This document shows positions 26,886-36,027 of a stretch of DNA of 64,000 nucleotides, one piece after another. Both the position numbers and the translations under genes were made by a program. Source of the DNA: Rhizobium chutanense. Its GTDB lineage: Bacteria > Pseudomonadota > Alphaproteobacteria > Rhizobiales > Rhizobiaceae. Under the pieces are notes generated by a model. It was not told the origin of the DNA and did no database searches. It saw only the letters and a program-made list of their open reading frames with translations. The stretch lies in contig NZ_NWSV01000002.1 in the NCBI RefSeq assembly GCF_002531935.1, forward strand, positions 1-64,000. The letters run 5' to 3'. Every line of letters begins with the position of its first letter. Position 1 is the first letter of the stretch.

Positions 26886-27551
26886 TCAGCCGAGAGCCGG
26901 CATCTCCGCCAGAACCTTGTCCGTGCCGTAGAGCCGGAGGAAGGCGGTCACCGCCCTCTCCGCCTGGCGCGCGGTATCCCTGAGGCCGGGTTCGCCGAGC
27001 AGCATGCGCACATGCAGGTCGGAAACGACCAGGCCGTAAAGCGTGTGATAGGCCTCGTCGGCATCGGTAAAACGCAGGAGCCCCGCCCTCTTTCCGGCGT
27101 CGATCAGGGCCATGGCGCGCCGGTCGATCTGGCGGCGGCCGCGTTCGAGCAGAAGCTTGCCGAGCTTCGAGCCGTCGCGGTTCGCCTCCGTCTTGTTGAT
27201 TTGGCCGATCGCCAGCCGGTTCAGCGCCAGCGAGACGTCGCCGGCGAGCACTTCGAGAAGATCGCGTGCGAAGATGACGACATGGTCGTGCAGGCTCGCT
27301 GCCGTCAGCCGCTCGCCGTTGCGCTCGAAGGTGCGCACCTTGCTCGCCTGATAGGCGATCATCGCCGACAAGAGCCCGTCACGGTCGCCGAACCACTTGT
27401 AGAGGCTTTCCTTGGAGCAATTGGCGGCGCGCGCCACACCCGAGGTCGTCAGCGCCTTCTCGCCGCCGTCGACGAGCAACCGCAGCGCCTGCTCCAGAAC
27501 AGCGTTCTGGCGCGGCGAGAATTCGCTCGGCTCTGCGGTATCGACGGACAC
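26886..27551 (-). CDS. TetR-family regulator
   Basis: A 221-residue repressor. The helix-turn-helix is at about 30-60 (KALTTSGVARAANCSKESLYKWFGDRDGL). The C-terminal ligand domain contains ARDLLEVLAGDVSLALNRLAIG and DEAYHTLYGLVVSDLHVRMLLG, of the AefR/TetR_C type. It starts with GTG at 27551, preceded by GGGAG. A perfect 14-bp palindrome 20 bp upstream is the likely autoregulatory operator. It lies upstream of ilvC on the same strand; whether it regulates ilvC or the divergent secreted protein gene is unknown. Confidence 0.85.
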   Translation of the reverse strand: MSVDTAEPSEFSPRQNAVLEQALRLLVDGGEKALTTSGVARAANCSKESLYKWFGDRDGLLSAMIAYQASKVRTFERNGERLTAASLHDHVVIFARDLLEVLAGDVSLALNRLAIGQINKTEANRDGSKLGKLLLERGRRQIDRRAMALIDAGKRAGLLRFTDADEAYHTLYGLVVSDLHVRMLLGEPGLRDTARQAERAVTAFLRLYGTDKVLAEMPALG

Positions 27552-27570
27552 GATTATGGCTCCCAGATAA

Positions 27571-27584
27571 GTACCGTACGGTAC
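27571..27584. promoter_or_regulatory. Palindromic operator upstream of TetR gene
   Basis: GTACCGTACGGTAC is a perfect 14-bp palindrome, and the following CGGTACGG extends the symmetry partially. It lies 20 bp before the TetR start and is on the path between the divergent genes, the usual place for a TetR-family operator. Confidence 0.6.
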
Positions 27585-27737
27585 GGTTCGTGAGGTTTAT
27601 GCGATAAACCGGTCAGGCCGTCAAGAAGGCCCCGACAGATTTTTTATACGGGAAACCTCGGTGAGACACCAGAATTGGATAGGCGCGCTCCGGGCGATTG
27701 CATAATGTCACGCCACGCCATTTGCCGGGAGCCTTTC

Positions 27738-28181
27738 ATGTCGCGCCTGCCTATCCTTCTCCTGCTCGGAACAATAGTCCTCGCCGCCTCCGGCGCCTTC
27801 GCGCAATCGGAAAACGAGGTCTACAACAAGATCGAGGAGCTGCATGGCGATGCCGCGGGTTTCGACCGGCCGCTGCGCCAACTCGTTCTGGCGATGCGCA
27901 CGGGCGATGCCGAGGCCATCGCAGGACTTGCCGAATATCCGCTGACCGTCAAGGCCAATGGCGAGACCTACGATGTGGAGAATGCCGAGGATTTCGTCGA
28001 GAATTTCGACGATCTGGTAACGCCGGAGACCCGCAGCGCCGTCGGGCGCCAGCAATATGGCGATCTCTTTGTCAACAGTGACGGCGTTATGCTCGCCGGC
28101 GGCGCCGTCTGGATGGGCGCGGTCTGCGAGGACGACGCCTGCGAGGCAAGTCATTGGGCGATCACGGCGATCAACAACTGA
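27738..28181 (+). CDS. Secreted protein of unknown function
   Basis: A 147-residue exported protein with a signal peptide (SRLPILLLLGTIVLAASGAFAQ, cleaved near residue 22). The mature part has a helix (YNKIEELHGDAAGFDRPLRQLVLAMRTGD), a central EYPLTVKANGETYDVENAEDF and a C-terminal MGAVCEDDACEASHWAITAIN with two cysteines that could form a disulfide. The layout resembles small NTF2-like periplasmic proteins, an inference only. ATG 27738 has GGGAG upstream. A DUF4087 protein follows 21 bp downstream, probably in one operon. Confidence 0.72.
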   Translation: MSRLPILLLLGTIVLAASGAFAQSENEVYNKIEELHGDAAGFDRPLRQLVLAMRTGDAEAIAGLAEYPLTVKANGETYDVENAEDFVENFDDLVTPETRSAVGRQQYGDLFVNSDGVMLAGGAVWMGAVCEDDACEASHWAITAINN

Positions 28182-28202
28182 CATCTACGGCTGGGGAAAC
28201 CA

Positions 28203-28568
28203 ATGAAAGACAAGATCGCCATGGCGGTGATAACCGCAGCCCTTGCCATCGCGGCGAATGCACAGGCCGCCGAGACCCGTTGCGGCTGGCTCGAGAACCC
28301 GACGCCCGCCAACTGGTGGCTGGAGGACGCGGAAAATACCTGGACGATCATGACCCAGGGCGAGGACGCCGACGCGGTGGACGGCATGGAGCTCATCCCC
28401 GACATCTCCGAGCACGATTACGTCAAAACCAACGGCAATTACGGCTATGCCTGCGCCTGCATGAGTGTGGAGACGGATGGGAAGGAGCGCATCACCAAAA
28501 TCCTCTCCTTCCGCCAGCTTGCGCTCGCCAAATGCCGCAATGACAAGGCGCTGAAATTTCCCGGCTGA
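28203..28568 (+). CDS. DUF4087 secreted protein
   Basis: A 121-residue exported protein. A signal peptide (KDKIAMAVITAALAIAANAQA) precedes the DUF4087 pattern: TRCGWLENPTPANWWLEDAE, WTIMTQGED and GYACACMSVET, with several conserved cysteines. Family function is unknown; the Cys and Trp pattern suggests a compact disulfide-bonded periplasmic domain. It lies 21 bp after the preceding secreted protein and is probably co-transcribed. Confidence 0.75.
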   Translation: MKDKIAMAVITAALAIAANAQAAETRCGWLENPTPANWWLEDAENTWTIMTQGEDADAVDGMELIPDISEHDYVKTNGNYGYACACMSVETDGKERITKILSFRQLALAKCRNDKALKFPG

Positions 28569-28644
28569 TCAGCGGATAACCCGAACCGTATGGCGGCCGC
28601 CATCATGCCCGTTTCACAGGTAATCCTCCGTGAAGAGCCACAGT

Positions 28645-30330
28645 TTATGACGCCGTAGCGCAAGCGGCGGGGGGCATGAGAGGCTCTGCCGGCGTCGCCT
28701 TGTCGATCGCATAGAGCTTCGCGAAACCGGCGTCCTCGACCAGTCTCAGGCCCGTCGGCATGAAGGTGCCGACGGTGCGGTCGGGGAGATCGGCATTGGC
28801 GACAAGAATAAAATCGAAACGTCTGCGCCAGTCCGACAGATAGGGCGTGAAGCCCTTATATTCCTGCATCATTGCCGGGCATGAAAGCACGCCGATGGAC
28901 AGCAGATTGCCCTCGGGAACGGCGATTTCGGACCACGGTGACAGAACCGATAGCGGCTGCTTGCCTTTTGCCGTGAAGATCGTCGGCACGAAAGCATGCG
29001 AGAAGGGCACGGCAAGCGTCGGCAGGTGCCAGAAAGTTTCCTCCTTCATGAAAAAATACCGGCTGGAGTAGGCAAAGCTGATCGTCGTCTCGGCATCGTG
29101 CTCCAGAGGCAGAACAGCGGCACCGGCCGGCACCTTTTTCAGCACAGTCTCGACAGCCGCGACGTCCTTCTGTGCCAGCCACCAGTTCCAGCCGATCCAG
29201 CCTGTACGGCCGAAGACGGCGAGATTGATGACGAGGGCAAGCAACATCGCCTGCCGGCGCGTGAGATTGGCGAAGGGACACATCATCGCCATGGCGACGA
29301 GCGCCGTCATGATCGGAAAGCGCCAACTGATCCATCCGGTGCCGAGCATGTGGCGAGGCGAAACACAGGAGAGCAGCAGCAGGCCGCAGGCGGCGACGGC
29401 GAGCCCAGCATGAATGCGGATGTCGCCGGCACGTGCGGCACGCGTGCAGATGAGGATCAGCGGCAGAACCAGCATGACATCCACGATCGGGATATAGGTC
29501 ACGATGGCGGAGAGCAAATTCATGACGATCAGGACGATGCTGTCGTTCCAGGCAAGGGCAAGGCCGTCGCCACCGCCACCGGGCAAAGCCGGCGTCCGCA
29601 GATAAAGTACGAGTGGCGGCAGCGCGCAGGCGCCAAGCGCTAGTGCCAGCCGGCCGGCAAGCCTGAACAGACCCGCCCTTGATCGCACTATATCGAAGCG
29701 CCAGGAAAATTCGAGGCCGCAGACGATCGCCATATAGAAGCCGAGCGAGAAGATGTGCATCACCGTCAGCAGCAGCGCGGCTGCAAGACGCCAGGCAAAA
29801 AGCATGGCGGGATTTCGGCCCTGCAGTCGCAGGTCGACGCAGGCGAAGGCGAGCGCCATGCCAAGGCCGATCTGGAAATTGATGAAGCCGCCAATCATGG
29901 TGGCGCACCAGCCAAGCGACAGTATGGCGGTCTGCCAGTGGTGCCGGCCGCCGAAAAGCGCGCGGTGCAAGCTGACCGCGCCGAGCGGCGGCAGCACGAT
30001 CGCCAGGAAAAGCAACGTCCGCGCCAACCTGTCAGGGCCGACAAGCGGCCCTAGCCAAGTGCCGAGAATGTCGATCCCGACATTGGTGAAGGTGCGGCTC
30101 CAGTCGATCGCATAGATTTGCGGAAATGGCTGTTCGCCGATCCCGCCCGAAAGCAGCCAGATCCGGGCGTAGTGATTGGCGTAATCGAGAACCGGCGGAA
30201 ACGGAAACAGCATCACCAGGGCCGCGGCAAGCCCGACGAAAGCGACGATCGCAGCGGTCGAATCCTGTCCGGCGATCGTTTCCTCGGGATCGGCTGCGAC
30301 CGCAGCAGGCGTGACGATATGGTCCATCAT
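28645..30330 (-). CDS. Polytopic membrane protein, glycosyltransferase-like
   Basis: A 561-residue integral membrane protein with about ten or more hydrophobic segments (for example AAIVAFVGLAAALVMLFPF, AILSLGWCATMIGGFI and IVLIVMNLLSAIVTYIPIV). An extracytoplasmic loop after the first segment contains YANHYARIWLLSGG, and the C-terminal 150 residues form a soluble domain (VLPLEHDAETTISFAYSSRYFF). The architecture is that of membrane glycosyltransferases using polyprenyl-phosphate sugars. It overlaps the upstream GT2 gene by 4 bp (ATGA), which supports a flippase/transfer pair like Gtr systems. No catalytic motif is certain. Confidence 0.65.
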   Translation of the reverse strand: MMDHIVTPAAVAADPEETIAGQDSTAAIVAFVGLAAALVMLFPFPPVLDYANHYARIWLLSGGIGEQPFPQIYAIDWSRTFTNVGIDILGTWLGPLVGPDRLARTLLFLAIVLPPLGAVSLHRALFGGRHHWQTAILSLGWCATMIGGFINFQIGLGMALAFACVDLRLQGRNPAMLFAWRLAAALLLTVMHIFSLGFYMAIVCGLEFSWRFDIVRSRAGLFRLAGRLALALGACALPPLVLYLRTPALPGGGGDGLALAWNDSIVLIVMNLLSAIVTYIPIVDVMLVLPLILICTRAARAGDIRIHAGLAVAACGLLLLSCVSPRHMLGTGWISWRFPIMTALVAMAMMCPFANLTRRQAMLLALVINLAVFGRTGWIGWNWWLAQKDVAAVETVLKKVPAGAAVLPLEHDAETTISFAYSSRYFFMKEETFWHLPTLAVPFSHAFVPTIFTAKGKQPLSVLSPWSEIAVPEGNLLSIGVLSCPAMMQEYKGFTPYLSDWRRRFDFILVANADLPDRTVGTFMPTGLRLVEDAGFAKLYAIDKATPAEPLMPPAACATAS

Positions 30331-31382
30331 CCGATCCGGCTGGTCTTTTGCGACTGCGGCTCACCGGATGCAAAGGCCGCATCCAGCGCAGCGCGCTTGT
30401 CGCCGGCGCTCATCTCCGGAAAAACTGTCGACAACTCGGCGTGTTCGCTGCCGCGCAGGATCGTCTCGATCATGAACATCGGCCGCTTCTTGCTCTCCTG
30501 CACGAGGCGACCAAGATACTCGCCGATGATGCCGATGCAGATCAGCTGGATGGCGCTGAAGGCGCTGACCGCGGCCATGATCGACGACCAGCCGGTGACC
30601 GTCTCGCCTTCCAGCCAGCGAACGAAGGTATAGACGAGCAACGCCACCGCCACACCGGCGCTGATCATGCCAAGCCATGTGGCCATACGCAGCGGCGTCG
30701 TCGAAAAACTGGTGATCGCATCGAGCGCAAAATTGATCATCTTGCGCAGCGGATATTTCGTCGTGCCGGCAAAACGGGCGTCACGCTCGTAGGGGAGAGC
30801 CACCTGCTTGCCGCCAATCCAGCTGACCATGCCACGGATAAAGCGATCGCGCTCGGGCATTGCCAGCAGGATATCGACGACGCGCCGGCGCATCAGCCGG
30901 AAATCACCAGTATCGCGGGGGATCGTCACGGAGGCGAGCTTGGACAGCGCGCGATAGAAAAGCGAAGCGGAGGCGAGCTTGAACCAGGTTTCGCCCTCAC
31001 GGCGCGTGCGCTGACCGTAAACGACGTCGGCACCACGCTCGAGGATCGGCATCATCATCAAAAGCAGCTCGGGCGGATCCTGAAGATCGGCGTCGATCAG
31101 GAGCACGCGCTCGCCCCGCGACACGGACAGACCCGCCGTCGATGCCAGCTGATGACCGTGATTGCGTAGGAGGCGAACACCGAGCACCTCAGGCACTTTT
31201 GCCGCCAGATCCGAAATGATCTCCCAGGTGCCGTCCGACGAGCCGTCGTCGACGAGAATGAGCTCGAAGGCATCACCGGCAACGCTCTGCGCGGCAGCGG
31301 CGGCCCGGCGGCAGAATTCGCGCAGGCCTTCTTCCTCGTTGTGACAAGGCGCGACGATGGAAAGTAACGGAGCTTGCGTCAT
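30327..31382 (-). CDS. GT2 glycosyltransferase, polyprenyl-phosphate type
   Basis: A 351-residue membrane-anchored glycosyltransferase of family 2 (DPM1/GtrB/ArnC-like). The GT-A domain begins LLSIVAPCHNEEEGLREF, with LILVDDGSSDGTWEI and the metal-binding DADLQDPPEL; RRRVVDILLAMPERDRFIRGM follows. Two C-terminal membrane segments (LGMISAGVAVALLVYTFV and ISAIQLICIGIIGEYLG-type region) anchor it. Such enzymes load a sugar onto undecaprenyl phosphate for later transfer outside the membrane. It is directly followed by the polytopic protein, overlapping by 4 bp. The modified glycan is unknown. Confidence 0.87.
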   Translation of the reverse strand: MTQAPLLSIVAPCHNEEEGLREFCRRAAAAAQSVAGDAFELILVDDGSSDGTWEIISDLAAKVPEVLGVRLLRNHGHQLASTAGLSVSRGERVLLIDADLQDPPELLLMMMPILERGADVVYGQRTRREGETWFKLASASLFYRALSKLASVTIPRDTGDFRLMRRRVVDILLAMPERDRFIRGMVSWIGGKQVALPYERDARFAGTTKYPLRKMINFALDAITSFSTTPLRMATWLGMISAGVAVALLVYTFVRWLEGETVTGWSSIMAAVSAFSAIQLICIGIIGEYLGRLVQESKKRPMFMIETILRGSEHAELSTVFPEMSAGDKRAALDAAFASGEPQSQKTSRIG

Positions 31383-31480
31383 GCGGACGGCGGTGCCTGC
31401 TTCATGGATGGCGCCAGCCTAGCCGGGAAACGTCAAACATCCTTTAATGGCTGGCCGGCAGCCGCCGAACGTCTTCAGCG

Positions 31481-32389
31481 CTATTCCGCCGCCATGATCT
31501 CGCGCACGCCGTCGACGTCGCGGGCGGGCGACGCGCCGTAGAGACGGCTGTATTCGCGGCTGAACTGCGACGGGCTCTGATAGCCGACGCGGTGTCCGGC
31601 CGTGCCGGCATCGAGCCGCTCGACGAGCATCAGCCGGCGCGCCTCGTGCAGGCGAAGCTGCTTCTGATACTGCACCGGCGTCATCGCCGTCACCGACTTG
31701 AAATGGTGATGGAATGACGACACGCTCATATTGACGCGCTCGGCAAGGTCTTCGATGCGCAGCGGCCGCGCGAAATTCTCCTTCAGCCAGGCAACGGCGC
31801 GGGCGATCCTATTGCTGTGGCTGTCTGCCGTGGCGATGTTGATCAGCCGGGCGCCGTGCGGTCCCGTCAGCACCCGGTAGAGGATTTCCTGCTCGATCAG
31901 CGGCGCCATGGCGGGGATGTCGCCTGGACGATCGAGCAAACGCAGCAGGCGGACGGCGGCATCCATCAGCTCCGGCGGCGCGACGTTGACCACCATGCCG
32001 CGCTGCCCGTCAGTATGGGCGGCCGGGCGGGGAATATCGATGCGGCTGAGCAGATCCAGCAGCTTCTCGGAATCGATCGCCAACCCCAGGCAGAGATGCG
32101 GAACCTCGGGACTTGCCTCCGTGACCCGCCAGGCGACCGGCAGGTCGAGCGAGGTCAAGAGATAGTCGCCGGTGCCGTAGCTGATCTGCTCCGTGCCGAG
32201 CTGCAGGCTCTTCGCCCCCTGCAGCACGAAGGCGAAACAGGGCCGGTAGCTGCTGTGCAAGGGATCGCTGGGTTTGGACCGGCGGCTGACGTGAAGATTG
32301 CCGATGGCAGTCGAGAACTCACCGTCGCCAGGCGCAAAGCGCATCGCGATGTCGACGATTTCCTGATAGGGGCTGAAGGGCAAGGTCAT
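31481..32389 (-). CDS. AraC-family regulator (YqhC-like)
   Basis: A 302-residue regulator. The N-terminal half is an AraC_N-type sensor (RPCFAFVLQGAKSLQLG, then YGTGDYLLTSLDLPVAWRV), and the C-terminal 100 residues hold two helix-turn-helix motifs (RIEDLAERVNMSVSSFHHHFK and GYQSPSQFSREYSRLYG). It is divergent from a zinc alcohol dehydrogenase with 204 bp between, and E. coli YqhC regulates an aldehyde reductase gene in the same way. The dyad at 32481-32500 is the likely binding site. Confidence 0.86.
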   Translation of the reverse strand: MTLPFSPYQEIVDIAMRFAPGDGEFSTAIGNLHVSRRSKPSDPLHSSYRPCFAFVLQGAKSLQLGTEQISYGTGDYLLTSLDLPVAWRVTEASPEVPHLCLGLAIDSEKLLDLLSRIDIPRPAAHTDGQRGMVVNVAPPELMDAAVRLLRLLDRPGDIPAMAPLIEQEILYRVLTGPHGARLINIATADSHSNRIARAVAWLKENFARPLRIEDLAERVNMSVSSFHHHFKSVTAMTPVQYQKQLRLHEARRLMLVERLDAGTAGHRVGYQSPSQFSREYSRLYGASPARDVDGVREIMAAE

Positions 32390-32480
32390 GCGGCAACTCT
32401 TTCTGTCGATTGTCCGACGCCGTCGATACCGCTCATATCTAGAGTGCCTCGGCCGTTTCGCAAACAGATAGGCGCCTCAC

Positions 32481-32500
32481 TTTTGCAGGATCGTGCAAAA
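32481..32500. promoter_or_regulatory. Candidate AraC-type operator
   Basis: TTTTGCA (32481-32487) and TGCAAAA (32494-32500) are a perfect 7-bp inverted pair around GGATCG. It lies 93 bp before the alcohol dehydrogenase start and 91 bp before the regulator start, the place expected for shared control. Confidence 0.55.
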
Positions 32501-32593
32501 AGCTGAGAGGATCGCTCTAACCCTCTCCCGCCGTTCCGGGCAATAGTCCGCCATCCCGCTCAACCCCTCCCAAAGACGAAAAGGAAGGTTCCC

Positions 32594-33640
32594 ATGCCTA
32601 TTGCAAGAGGCTACGCCGCCACCGACGCTTCCAAGCCGCTGACCCCTTTCACCTTCGAGCGCCGCAACCCGAACCCCGATGACGTCGTCATCGACATCAA
32701 GTTTGCCGGTATCTGCCATTCGGACATCCACACCGTCCGCAACGAGTGGAAGAACGCCGTCTATCCGATCGTGCCGGGCCATGAGATTGCCGGCATAGTT
32801 TCCGCCGTCGGCTCGGCCGTCACCAAATTCAAGGTCGGCGACCGCGTCGGCGTCGGCTGCTTCGTCGATTCCTGCATCGGCTGTGCCGAGCGCGACCTCG
32901 ACCGCGAGCAGTATATGCCGGGTCTTTCCGGCACCTACAATGACTTCGAAGCCGACGGCAAGACGCGCACCCAGGGCGGCTATTCCGACTCGATCGTCGT
33001 CAAAGAAGGTTATGTCATGTCCATCCCGGACAATCTGCCGCTCGACGCCTCCGCGCCGCTGCTCTGCGCCGGCATCACGCTCTATTCGCCGCTGCGCCAC
33101 TGGAATGCCGGCCCCGGCAAGAAGGTCGCGATCGTCGGCATGGGCGGCCTCGGCCATATGGGCGTCAAGCTGGGTTCGGCCATGGGCGCGGATATCACCG
33201 TTCTCTCCCAGAGCCTTTCCAAGAAGGAAGACGGTCTGAAGCTCGGCGCCAAGGAATATTATGCCACCAACGACCCGGAAACCTTCACCAAGCTCGCCGG
33301 CAGCTTCGACCTGATCATCTGCACCGTCAGCGCCGAGATCGACTGGAACGCCTATCTCGGCCTGCTCAAGGTGGATGGCTCCTTCGTGGTCGTCGGCGCG
33401 CCGGAGAATCCGATCCCGGTCCATGCCTTCGCGATCATCCCCGGCCGCAAGAGCATCTCCGGCTCGATGATCGGCTCGATCAAGGAAACCCAGGAAATGC
33501 TCGATTTCTGCGGCAAGCACAACATCGTCTCCGAGATCGAGAAGATCGACATCCAGCAGGTCAACGAAGCCTATGAACGCGTCCTGAAAAGCGACGTCCG
33601 CTACCGCTTCGTCATCGACATCGCCTCGCTGGCGGCCTGA
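32594..33640 (+). CDS. Zinc-dependent alcohol dehydrogenase (YahK-like)
   Basis: A 348-residue medium-chain NAD(P)-dependent alcohol dehydrogenase of the cinnamyl-alcohol group. Catalytic zinc ligands are present: C41 in GICHSDIH, H63-E64 in PGHEIAG and C158. The cofactor site is [15 protein letters not shown]. The structural zinc lobe is unusual: C94 and C97 are present (VDSCIGC), but the third and fourth positions are R100 and M108. Reading frame is intact there, so this is not a sequencing frameshift. Probable aldehyde/alcohol interconversion under control of the divergent AraC protein. ATG has AAGGAAGG upstream. Confidence 0.87.
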   Translation: MPIARGYAATDASKPLTPFTFERRNPNPDDVVIDIKFAGICHSDIHTVRNEWKNAVYPIVPGHEIAGIVSAVGSAVTKFKVGDRVGVGCFVDSCIGCAERDLDREQYMPGLSGTYNDFEADGKTRTQGGYSDSIVVKEGYVMSIPDNLPLDASAPLLCAGITLYSPLRHWNAGPGKKVAIVGMGGLGHMGVKLGSAMGADITVLSQSLSKKEDGLKLGAKEYYATNDPETFTKLAGSFDLIICTVSAEIDWNAYLGLLKVDGSFVVVGAPENPIPVHAFAIIPGRKSISGSMIGSIKETQEMLDFCGKHNIVSEIEKIDIQQVNEAYERVLKSDVRYRFVIDIASLAA

Positions 33641-33648
33641 GGAAATGG

Positions 33649-33675
33649 AAGGCGGCTCGAAAGGGCCGCCTTTTT
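33649..33675 (+). terminator. Alcohol dehydrogenase terminator
   Basis: AAGGCGGC (33649-33656) pairs with GCCGCCTT (33665-33672) and is followed by further T residues. It starts 9 bp after the stop. Confidence 0.8.
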
Positions 33676-33895
33676 GACGTGAGCCAGCACCCTGCATCGG
33701 CGCTCGTGCTCAGGTGCAATGGGTGGATCTTTTCCGGTGTCACACGGCACGCCCTTGCCCACGGGAGACATGGCGACGGAGATGCTCGCTGAGGTACGAG
33801 TTCAAAACCCAGGGATGACACGCATCCCCGACGCACAACCCCATTATACAGCAACTGCAACGTACAAGGATGAGACCGGAGGCAGCGCAGGATGC

Positions 33896-35161
33896 CTACC
33901 CCTCCTCCCGCATCGTCTCCCTCTGCGTGATCAGCCGGGCGCTGTGCTGGCCGCTGAGATAGATCCACAGCCAGCTCCAGGCGACGGAGAAGCGGGAGCG
34001 GGTGCCAATCAGGAAGTAGATATGGGCAATGCCCCAGATCCACCAGGCGATCCAGCCCTTCAGCTTGATCCGGCCGAAATCGATGATCGCCGCACTCTGG
34101 CCGATCGTCGCCAGGCTCCCCTGGTGCCGATATTTGAAGGGCGCCGGCGCCGGTTTGCCCGATAGACGGGCGCGGATGACCTTGGCGACGTAACCGCCCT
34201 GCTGCTTGGCGGCGGGCGCGATGCCGGGCACCGGCTTGCCGTCCTCGCGCATGACCGAGGCGGTATCGCCGATGACGAAGACGTCGGGCAGGCCGGGCGC
34301 GCTCAGATCCTGTTCGACGGTGACGCGCCCTGCCCGGTCGGCCGGCACATCAAGCCAGCGGGCCGCCGGCGAGGCGGTGACGCCCGCCGCCCAGACGATC
34401 GTCCGGCTCGGCACGAAGGTCTCGCCGATCTGCACGCCGTTGGCGCTGCACTCGGTCACCGGCTTGCCGAGAAGCACCCCGACCCCGAGTTTCTCCAGCG
34501 CCTGCTGCGCATAGGCCGAAAGCTCCTCGGCGAAGGTCGGCAGCACCCGCGGGCCGGCCTCGGCCAGCACGACACGGGTCTTGCGCGTATCGATGTTGCG
34601 GAATTCCTTCGGCAGGGTGAAATGCGCGAGCTCGGCGATGATGCCGGCAAGTTCGACGCCGGTCGGCCCGGCGCCGACGATGGTGAAGGTCAGCAGCGCA
34701 TCGCGCACGGCGGGATCGGCCTCCAGCTCCGCCTTCTCGAAGGCGAGCAGCACGCGCCGGCGGATCGTCGTCGCGTCTTCCAGCGTCTTCAGGCCCGGCG
34801 CCACCGGCTCCCATTCGTCACGGCCGAAATAGGCATGCGTCGCTCCGGTCGCCAGAACCAGCGTGTCGTAACCGAGAGTCATGCCGTTGCGTAACGAAAC
34901 CGTCTTCGCGCCGCTGTCGACGCCGGTGACCTCGCCGAGCAGCACCGTCACATCGGGCCGGTCGGCGTAGAGGCGGCGGATCGGCCAGGCGATTTCCGAG
35001 GTGGAGAGAATGGTCGTCGCCACCTGATAGAGCAGCGGCTGGAAGAGATGATGGTTGCGCCGGTCGACGAGCGTGATCCTCACCCCTGCGCCCTTCAACC
35101 CGTTGACGAGCTGCAGCCCGCCGAAACCGCCGCCGACAACGACGACATGATGATCGCTCAT
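33896..35161 (-). CDS. ndh: Type II NADH dehydrogenase
   Basis: A 421-residue membrane-associated flavoprotein that oxidises NADH and reduces quinone without pumping protons. The FAD site is VVVVGGGFGGLQLVNGL at the N-terminus; the NADH site is FTIVGAGPTGVELAG; VFVIGDTASVMREDG is the second FAD motif, and AAKQQGGYVAKVI follows. The C-terminus has a hydrophobic amphipathic stretch (GWIAWWIWGIAHIYFLIG) for membrane attachment. Length matches bacterial NDH-2. ATG 35161 has an AGGGGCAGG site upstream. Monocistronic. Confidence 0.9.
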   Translation of the reverse strand: MSDHHVVVVGGGFGGLQLVNGLKGAGVRITLVDRRNHHLFQPLLYQVATTILSTSEIAWPIRRLYADRPDVTVLLGEVTGVDSGAKTVSLRNGMTLGYDTLVLATGATHAYFGRDEWEPVAPGLKTLEDATTIRRRVLLAFEKAELEADPAVRDALLTFTIVGAGPTGVELAGIIAELAHFTLPKEFRNIDTRKTRVVLAEAGPRVLPTFAEELSAYAQQALEKLGVGVLLGKPVTECSANGVQIGETFVPSRTIVWAAGVTASPAARWLDVPADRAGRVTVEQDLSAPGLPDVFVIGDTASVMREDGKPVPGIAPAAKQQGGYVAKVIRARLSGKPAPAPFKYRHQGSLATIGQSAAIIDFGRIKLKGWIAWWIWGIAHIYFLIGTRSRFSVAWSWLWIYLSGQHSARLITQRETMREEG

Positions 35162-35338
35162 GACCTGCCCCTTCTACGACATTTTGCTGAAAGCAAATTT
35201 GGCCTTCGCCGCGAAGGTTGCAACCGCTGTTTCGGCATGTCTCCCCTGCGCCGATCGCAGCCGAAAAAGGCCGTCCAACGGCTTGCAAGACGTTGGACGG
35301 CCTGGGACCAGTTCATAACGCAGATGCGTCAGCGCCAA

Positions 35339-35854
35339 TCAATAGGGACCGAGGCACTGACGGCGGGGGCCATGATAGGGCTGGAAGCTATTGTCGTACG
35401 CCCTGTACGAACGATAACGGGCATAGCACCAGCTCTCGTGGCTGCCGCCCCCTCCATAATAGGCGGACGACGCATAGGCCCGATAAGGCCTGCCATAGTA
35501 GCCGCCGTAATAGCCGTAAGGCCTGCGGTAGTAGCCGTAGGGCGAGCCATAATAGCCATAGGGCGACCCGTAATACGAACCGTAATAGGGCTGCGCCAGT
35601 GCGCCACCGATGATGGTGCCGACGGCCAGACCGCCGAGAGCCCAGCCCCAGCCTGATCCATTGTGATGATGGCCGTAATACCCGCCTCCGTGATAGCCGC
35701 CACCCCAATGACCACCATGGCCACGCCATTGCACTTGCTCTATCTGCTGCTGTGCTTCGATCCTGGGTGGGTTCATAGCCGGAAACGCCTGAGCCGGCGT
35801 GACACCGGTGGCACCCATGATCAAGCCTAACGTGACGATTGCCAGCTTTCTCAT
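35339..35854 (-). CDS. BA14K-like secreted Gly/Tyr-rich protein
   Basis: A 171-residue exported protein. Signal peptide (RKLAIVTLGLIMGATGVTPAQA), a Gly/His-rich segment (HGGHWGGGYHGGGYYGHHH), a hydrophobic stretch (WALGGLAVGTIIGGALA), then tandem repeats of the type PYGYYGSPYGYY, and a C-terminal SWCYARYRSYRAYDNSFQPY ending CLGPY. The end is the BA14K signature, named for an immunoreactive Brucella protein; function in the envelope is unknown. The ATG has GAGGAG upstream. Repeats make the length prone to vary between strains. Confidence 0.78.
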   Translation of the reverse strand: MRKLAIVTLGLIMGATGVTPAQAFPAMNPPRIEAQQQIEQVQWRGHGGHWGGGYHGGGYYGHHHNGSGWGWALGGLAVGTIIGGALAQPYYGSYYGSPYGYYGSPYGYYRRPYGYYGGYYGRPYRAYASSAYYGGGGSHESWCYARYRSYRAYDNSFQPYHGPRRQCLGPY

Positions 35855-36027
35855 GACTATTCTCCTCTTCCTCCAAGAGGAGGAATATCCTCCCCTCCTC
35901 CTGAACCAAAGGTGAACATAATATATCGTAAAACGTTCCGTATCGAGATAAATTAATAGCTATCGATGGCGCTGAGGATTGTCGGCTTTCCCGCAATCAA
36001 ACCTTGTTTTTTACAGCATGACACTCT

